Assembly: GCF_020520425.1 (NCBI RefSeq)
Contig: NC_079487.1
Location: 126,998,385-127,062,384 of the forward strand
Direction of reading: 5' to 3'
From: Spinacia oleracea
Lineage: Eukaryota > Streptophyta > Magnoliopsida > Caryophyllales > Amaranthaceae
Length of the DNA: 64,000 nt
Below, one piece after another: positions 59,490 to 64,000 of this stretch. The first letter of the stretch is position 1. Each line of letters begins with the position of its first letter. The position numbers and the translations under genes are program-made. The notes beneath the pieces are model-generated. The model did not search any database, was not told the DNA's origin, and saw only the letters and a program-made list of their open reading frames with translations.

Positions 59490-62400
59490 TTAGGTTCTTT
59501 TCATGGTATCACTGCCAAGAATGCAGCAACCAACGCTTTCAGCATCTGTTGACTCAACAAGCAAGGGGCCATTTGACTTTTGTTCAAGCTGAGGGCGAGG
59601 TGATGCTACAGGCGATTGTTCAGATAAATGGTGGCCCATTAAACTACCAAGGCCGTGCTTCTCATAACTCTTGAATGCACCCAATGCTCCCAAAAACCCT
59701 TCATGTCTCAGAAACATGGCCTTCGTTTCACCTTTCGACCTGTAAAGAATATTCAGAAATCATAACCACAGCAGAAAATAGCAGCAGTTTAAGGTTTAAT
59801 CAAGCCACCAAGGCTTCTGCAGTCTGCACAATCAGAACCAACTGTAACGTTAAATCACAGTTTTTAAATGCAGACATATCATCTGTTACCTAGGGTTGTG
59901 AATTTGTGATAATGGAAATTTTATTTTCCTAAACTAAATACAACTAATTAGGAATTTAAATAACTAAATACTAGAGTCCTCAACTTAGAACTTCGTAACA
60001 GGCAAACAGCCTCGCAAATTGCAAGGAAAGCTGTGTTTGGGAAGCTAAAATGGCCGGAAGCTCCTATAGGCCCAGACATAGCCCTGCACAAACATGCAAC
60101 CTTCAATACTGCCGAACTTCTTTACTCACCTACGACGCTCCTTCCAAATCTGAACCCAAATCCACCTCGTGACTTGGGCCCCACTAACCGTGTTGGTCTT
60201 TTGGGCTTGCCATACTTAACATTCCTTTCTTGGATTTCTAAGGTTGTTTTCCTACAATTAGCTATATTAATATATTAGTTGTTGTCAAAAAAATCTAGTC
60301 ATTGAAGTTCAGCATGTCATGATTCACCTCCTTGACCACCGAGTGCCTACACACACTATCTTATACAATTTCCCATGGGATGCACTTTGCTACACTAAGA
60401 CCAACAATTCCCATATAGTTAGCCCAATCTGAAAATCTCGAGGAGAGAACCGAATGGAGCTAAATGGTACAAAACCCGGTCAATTTAGGCCACGAAAGTA
60501 TTGCAAATTATAGTCCTGCATGTCACAATGAGTTAAAAAGGATCTAGCTACTTGTGGAGATGGACCAAGGGGCTTCTAAAAATAGGCCTTCTAGATTGCA
60601 CTTATAAAGATATAGGTGGTACTCTGGTAGATTGGTAGTTGTAAAGTGTGGCTTTTACTTTTGTAACTAAGGATACCTTTAAGGCCAAGGTTGGTCAAGT
60701 AACATAGCTAATCATCACTCATAAAGGCTACATTCTCTTCACCTTGAAACGACATACTCCAACACTCCGTATTAAAGAGAAGAATCTCAACACTTACCAG
60801 TATTCAACTCCATCGGATATTGTTTCCATAATATATTCATGGCTGCGGGTAAACGATCCTCCAAAGATTATCCGTTTTAATTTCCCATGCCACATCGCAA
60901 TCAAGTAAGCAATCTAGACAGAAAAAGAAGTAAAGTCAAATAGAATTAACTAAACAAAAATAAGAACTTATATCAATCATAATGACCAAAGAAAGCAATG
61001 AGCTAATAATGGTGTAAAAGTGAATTTCTATTTTTGAGCTAATAATGAAATGAACTACATTATCATTATCATTACCCCATTGCCTCAAAGAGGCTCCCGC
61101 AAGAAGCGGGGTAAGGGGGGGGGGGGAGGTCGGACGTACGCAACCATACCCCTGCAATTGCAGAGAGGTTGTTTCCAAATGACCCAAAAGTGATAACGGG
61201 ACGACAACGGGACGAACATCTTCTACTTCATGGAAAGGAAGCGAAGAAGTTTTAAGAGCCATTTTGATTTAGTCCATTACATCTCACGGCCAAAAGAACA
61301 AATGAGTCTTTTGCTCCATCGGAAATGAACTACAAGCCAAAAAAAAAGAAAACTACAAGCCTTAATCCAAATAAAATTTGCATCAGTAAGCTAAATTAAA
61401 AAAGATGTTAACATGATCATTTTTAACATCAAGACCTTTAACGTTATAATTTACACTCCCCCGTTCACAAAAAATCTTCCTCTTATGTTTGGGCACACAT
61501 ATTAAGAGTTTTAGTAGGGTGTGGTAGGGATTTGGGAGATAATGGGGAAATGAGATGTAAAGAACAACATATAAACAAAATTGCATGCTCCTAGAGAAGT
61601 TTACCTGTGCAAGGTTGTTTGAGATCATCCGCAATAAGGATCGGGCAATATCCTCTTTCTTGTAGTCCTTCAGTTCTTTATTATCAAAAATTACCTTGCC
61701 AAAACTAGACGCTATTGTTCTTGCCGACAGGCCAATCTGTCATTGTTAGGTTTACATTTGTTTAGCCAACAAAAAGATAATATATAAATGATGGCTACAC
61801 CAAGGAGGTAGGAGAAATAGTGTTGTAAGTTGGTATTTGTAAGAAAAAGTGAAAAAGAGTACTATAAGAGTATACATGATTTTAAGAAAAAAAAGTTATC
61901 TTAATAGGAAAATAGCCAAAGTGTAACCAAAAAAAAGGAACAGACAGAAGTAGAAAGCTTAAGCAAACAAAAAAAAACAAAAAAAAGTAGTTGTCTGAAA
62001 TTTAAGTCATGCCTTTTGCTTGTTTAACCAATAACCCATTTAAACCACGGCAATCAAGAGGCCTATTACATATAGGGAAACTAGAGTAACACCTCCACGC
62101 TTGAGTAATTTCACATATAGGAAGATTATTTAATTTTTTTACTAATATTATTCATCCTCTCTACTTGGTAACCAGGAAACTCCTAATTTAAACATTTTCC
62201 AAAAGAAATATGAGCATAATGAAGCATTTGCAAATTACACACTCCCCCTTAAAAGTATAAATGTGGTTATAAGGATTTAACCTATGCATTCTCTTGATCA
62301 ACAGAGGAATAACCACATCACTCTCAAGTCTCAACCCTAACACTCAAGTACCCAACAATAAAATGCCACGAAAGGTACACTGAAGGCTATTTTTTAACAT

Positions 62401-63571
62401 TGTGATACTACAATTTTTGTTAAAGAGATTTCACAAGTTGCATTTACGACCAGTTTAGTAGCCGGTCATAAATGGTGTTAATGGGAATGAATTTGTATGT
62501 AAATTTGTAAGAAAAATCAATATTCATTCCTACGGTAATGCTAGTTCACTCAAAATTATTTATTTTTTCTTCATAAATTTTCATTATCATCCATTACCAT
62601 CTGGAGAGTGGTATTAGGTGGGAGTGCAAATTTATGAAGAAAAACACCAAGTTTGAGATAAGGTTTCATTGCCATGGACATTGTGATGTTATTTTTCATA
62701 CCGAATAACACTTGGATTTATTCTCATTTCACCATTTATCACTGGGTATAGAGTTTTAAACAATCCACAACTATCACTAAAAACAAGTCAGTGGTACATG
62801 TCTAACCTCCCTCCCTTGTATGAAAATGTGAGCTCTCATCTTAAAAGGTATTCCTATAATGCCATCGATGACTACTTGCTAGTAGAATACACAGATATCA
62901 GAGAACTTCCCAGATATAGATATCATTCTGGCATCGGGCCAAGCGGGTCAGGAAAAAATATGATCAATGGAAAAAGTAGGGGTATCCTCACTCTACAACC
63001 GGTTGTACCTTGCAAGGTACAACCAAGGATATTTTTTAGCCCATGTGCTCACAAGGCACAAGCACATCGGCAAAGAAATAGCCTTGGTTGTACCTTGCAC
63101 GTGTTACAGGCAGTTGTATCTAATTTTTTTCCCAAAAGTAGTAATTGGTGAATGTAAGTTGATTAAGGGTGCTAATTCTAATTAGTAGGTTCAAAACAAG
63201 TGCCAAACAAGTGTCCCTGGCATGTATGGTTTCCGCAAATATTGACTATGAAGTTGTCACTCCCATACTTAGCAGTTAACATCCTTCTCTTCGGCTCCCC
63301 CACCCACCTACAGGGGGAAAAAAGGGGAGTAGAAGCTTTCTGATACTAATGCAGAGTCCACATAGCAGCTAATCAAAATGGGTGTATTCGGTAGAACAAA
63401 TTATATCACGCTTTGAAGTAACTGGAACACCTTTACTGGAAAATGGAATTACATGCATCTCAAGTACTAGAAAAACAGACCTTAGAATAGTCACTTCCAT
63501 AAATGTCGCTGACAAGCATATCAATATTTCTATTATCTCCCTTGTGACTCATCTCCAGCAAGTCATCAAAG
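59490..63571 (-). CDS. Type II pantothenate kinase, 3' part
   Basis: Four minus-strand exons are visible: 63571-63481 (FDDLLEMSHKGDNRNIDMLV, SDIYGSDYSK), 61736-61605 (IGLSARTIASSFGKVIFDNK...SLLRMISNNLAQ), 60913-60798 (IAYLIAMWHGKLKRIIFGGS...IMETISDGVEYW) and 59739-59490 (SKGETKAMFLRHEGFLGALG AFKSYEKHG then a tail to MKRT). Phases match across all junctions, giving the last 195 residues. Earlier exons with the ATP- and pantothenate-binding parts lie beyond the right edge. The enzyme phosphorylates pantothenate, the first step of coenzyme A synthesis. The protein ends soon after the kinase fold, so it is the single-domain type rather than the plant form fused to a DUF89 domain. Confidence 0.88.
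59740..60797. other. Long intron of the pantothenate kinase gene
   Basis: About 1.06 kb between the last two exons. No convincing exon, RNA or repeat inside. Confidence 0.6.
61064..61200 (+). repeat. Dispersed SINE-like block, copy 2
   Basis: It holds CATTATCATTACCCCATTGC, GCAAGAAGCGGGGTAAGG, a run of ten or more G, and TACCCCTGCAATTGCAGAGAGG. It resembles a widespread plant short retroelement body and partly matches 13823-13893. It lies in an intron of the pantothenate kinase gene. Confidence 0.5.
61737..63480. other. Long intron of the pantothenate kinase gene
   Basis: About 1.74 kb. A TTGTACCTTGCAAGGTACAA palindrome (63004-63023) is followed at 63087-63099 by a further TTGTACCTTGCAC. No exon or complete element was recognised. 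Confidence 0.5.
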
Positions 63572-64000
63572 CTGGAAGTAGAAAATTGTATTCAGCTAAT
63601 AAAATACACCCAAACATAAAAAGAAAAAACAGAACCAAAACCAAAGCATTTAATTATCTGACCAAAAAAATCTCAAACATCTCAGTTTCTCACCATGAAC
63701 CCAAGGATATTAACATTTCACTGTGCACATTCAGTACAGAAGAATCCTCTAACAAACATGATAAATGAAACAACCAAAAGAAATGATAAAAAAAAATATA
63801 CTTCCTTCATGTTTTTCTTATTGCACTAATTGGATTCGGACGAAGATTAAGCAAGGGAGTAAATATTAAAATTGTTCATGTGGTTATAAAGAAAGGAGAG
63901 AGAGAAAAAGTGAGGTAACAATGGAAAATACTAAATGTGTGCAAGGGTAGGATGGGTATTTGGTACGTGGAACGGTGCACGTGTATAAAAAAGTGTATGA
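63572..64000. other. Upstream intron of the pantothenate kinase gene, right edge
   Basis: No further kinase exon before the window ends. A possible Stowaway-type left end (TACTTCCTTCATGTTTTTCT, near 63800) has no partner in the window. Confidence 0.4.

Noticed and set aside
63800-64000. Possible Stowaway element at the right edge
   Set aside because: Only one candidate end is within the window.

Overview
This is nuclear DNA from a flowering plant, most likely a core eudicot. The evidence is GT-AG introns, an AT-rich background, plant-specific gene families (arginine decarboxylase, DELLA, FBD F-box, nucleoredoxin with a DC1 finger) and plant-type transposable elements (Stowaway MITEs, a hAT-like MITE, tRNA-derived SINEs, Ty1/copia, a Helitron-like element). 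Repeat style and recurring CTCCGTA-type fragments suggest Caryophyllales/Amaranthaceae, but that is impression, not proof.

Layout. 1-8 kb: a two-exon GH17 beta-1,3-glucanase (3378-4761), then a TE patch with SINEs, a copia 3' end, a Stowaway MITE and a hAT MITE holding a nested SINE. 8-11.2 kb: nucleoredoxin gene NRX-a (four exons). 11.4-14 kb: a Helitron-like element with a long AT microsatellite. 14.1-17.6 kb: a minus-strand gene of 12 exons, including a 13-nt one, for a conserved protein I cannot name. 17.7-22.9 kb: a copia fragment, Stowaway MITE, SINEs and a LINE tail. 23-25.2 kb: intronless arginine decarboxylase with an Asn-rich tail. 25.2-30 kb: repeats, including a broken DELLA fragment.

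30.4-54.3 kb is a tandem gene cluster: NRX-b (+) with convergent F-box/FBD gene A (-); a nucleoredoxin 3' pseudogene with F-box B (-); a nearly whole Ty1/copia element (41566-46837); F-box C (-); then NRX-c (+). Flanking sequence and gene order show that a unit of nucleoredoxin plus convergent F-box was duplicated, then eroded unequally. Each of exons 2-4 of the nucleoredoxins carries one thioredoxin fold and all introns are phase 0. NRX-b lost the C-terminal DC1 zinc finger and has an acidic run instead; the pseudogene also lacks it.

55-64 kb: a long-inverted-repeat MITE, a five-exon DUF220-like gene (56348-58625), a Stowaway MITE and the 3' part of a minus-strand type II pantothenate kinase running off the right edge.

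The most interesting material is the eroding NRX/F-box array, the domain loss and altered active-site motif among neighbouring nucleoredoxins, and the DELLA fragment. No unambiguously new biological system was seen. All exon boundaries are by eye from reading frame and splice-site consensus, without transcript support.
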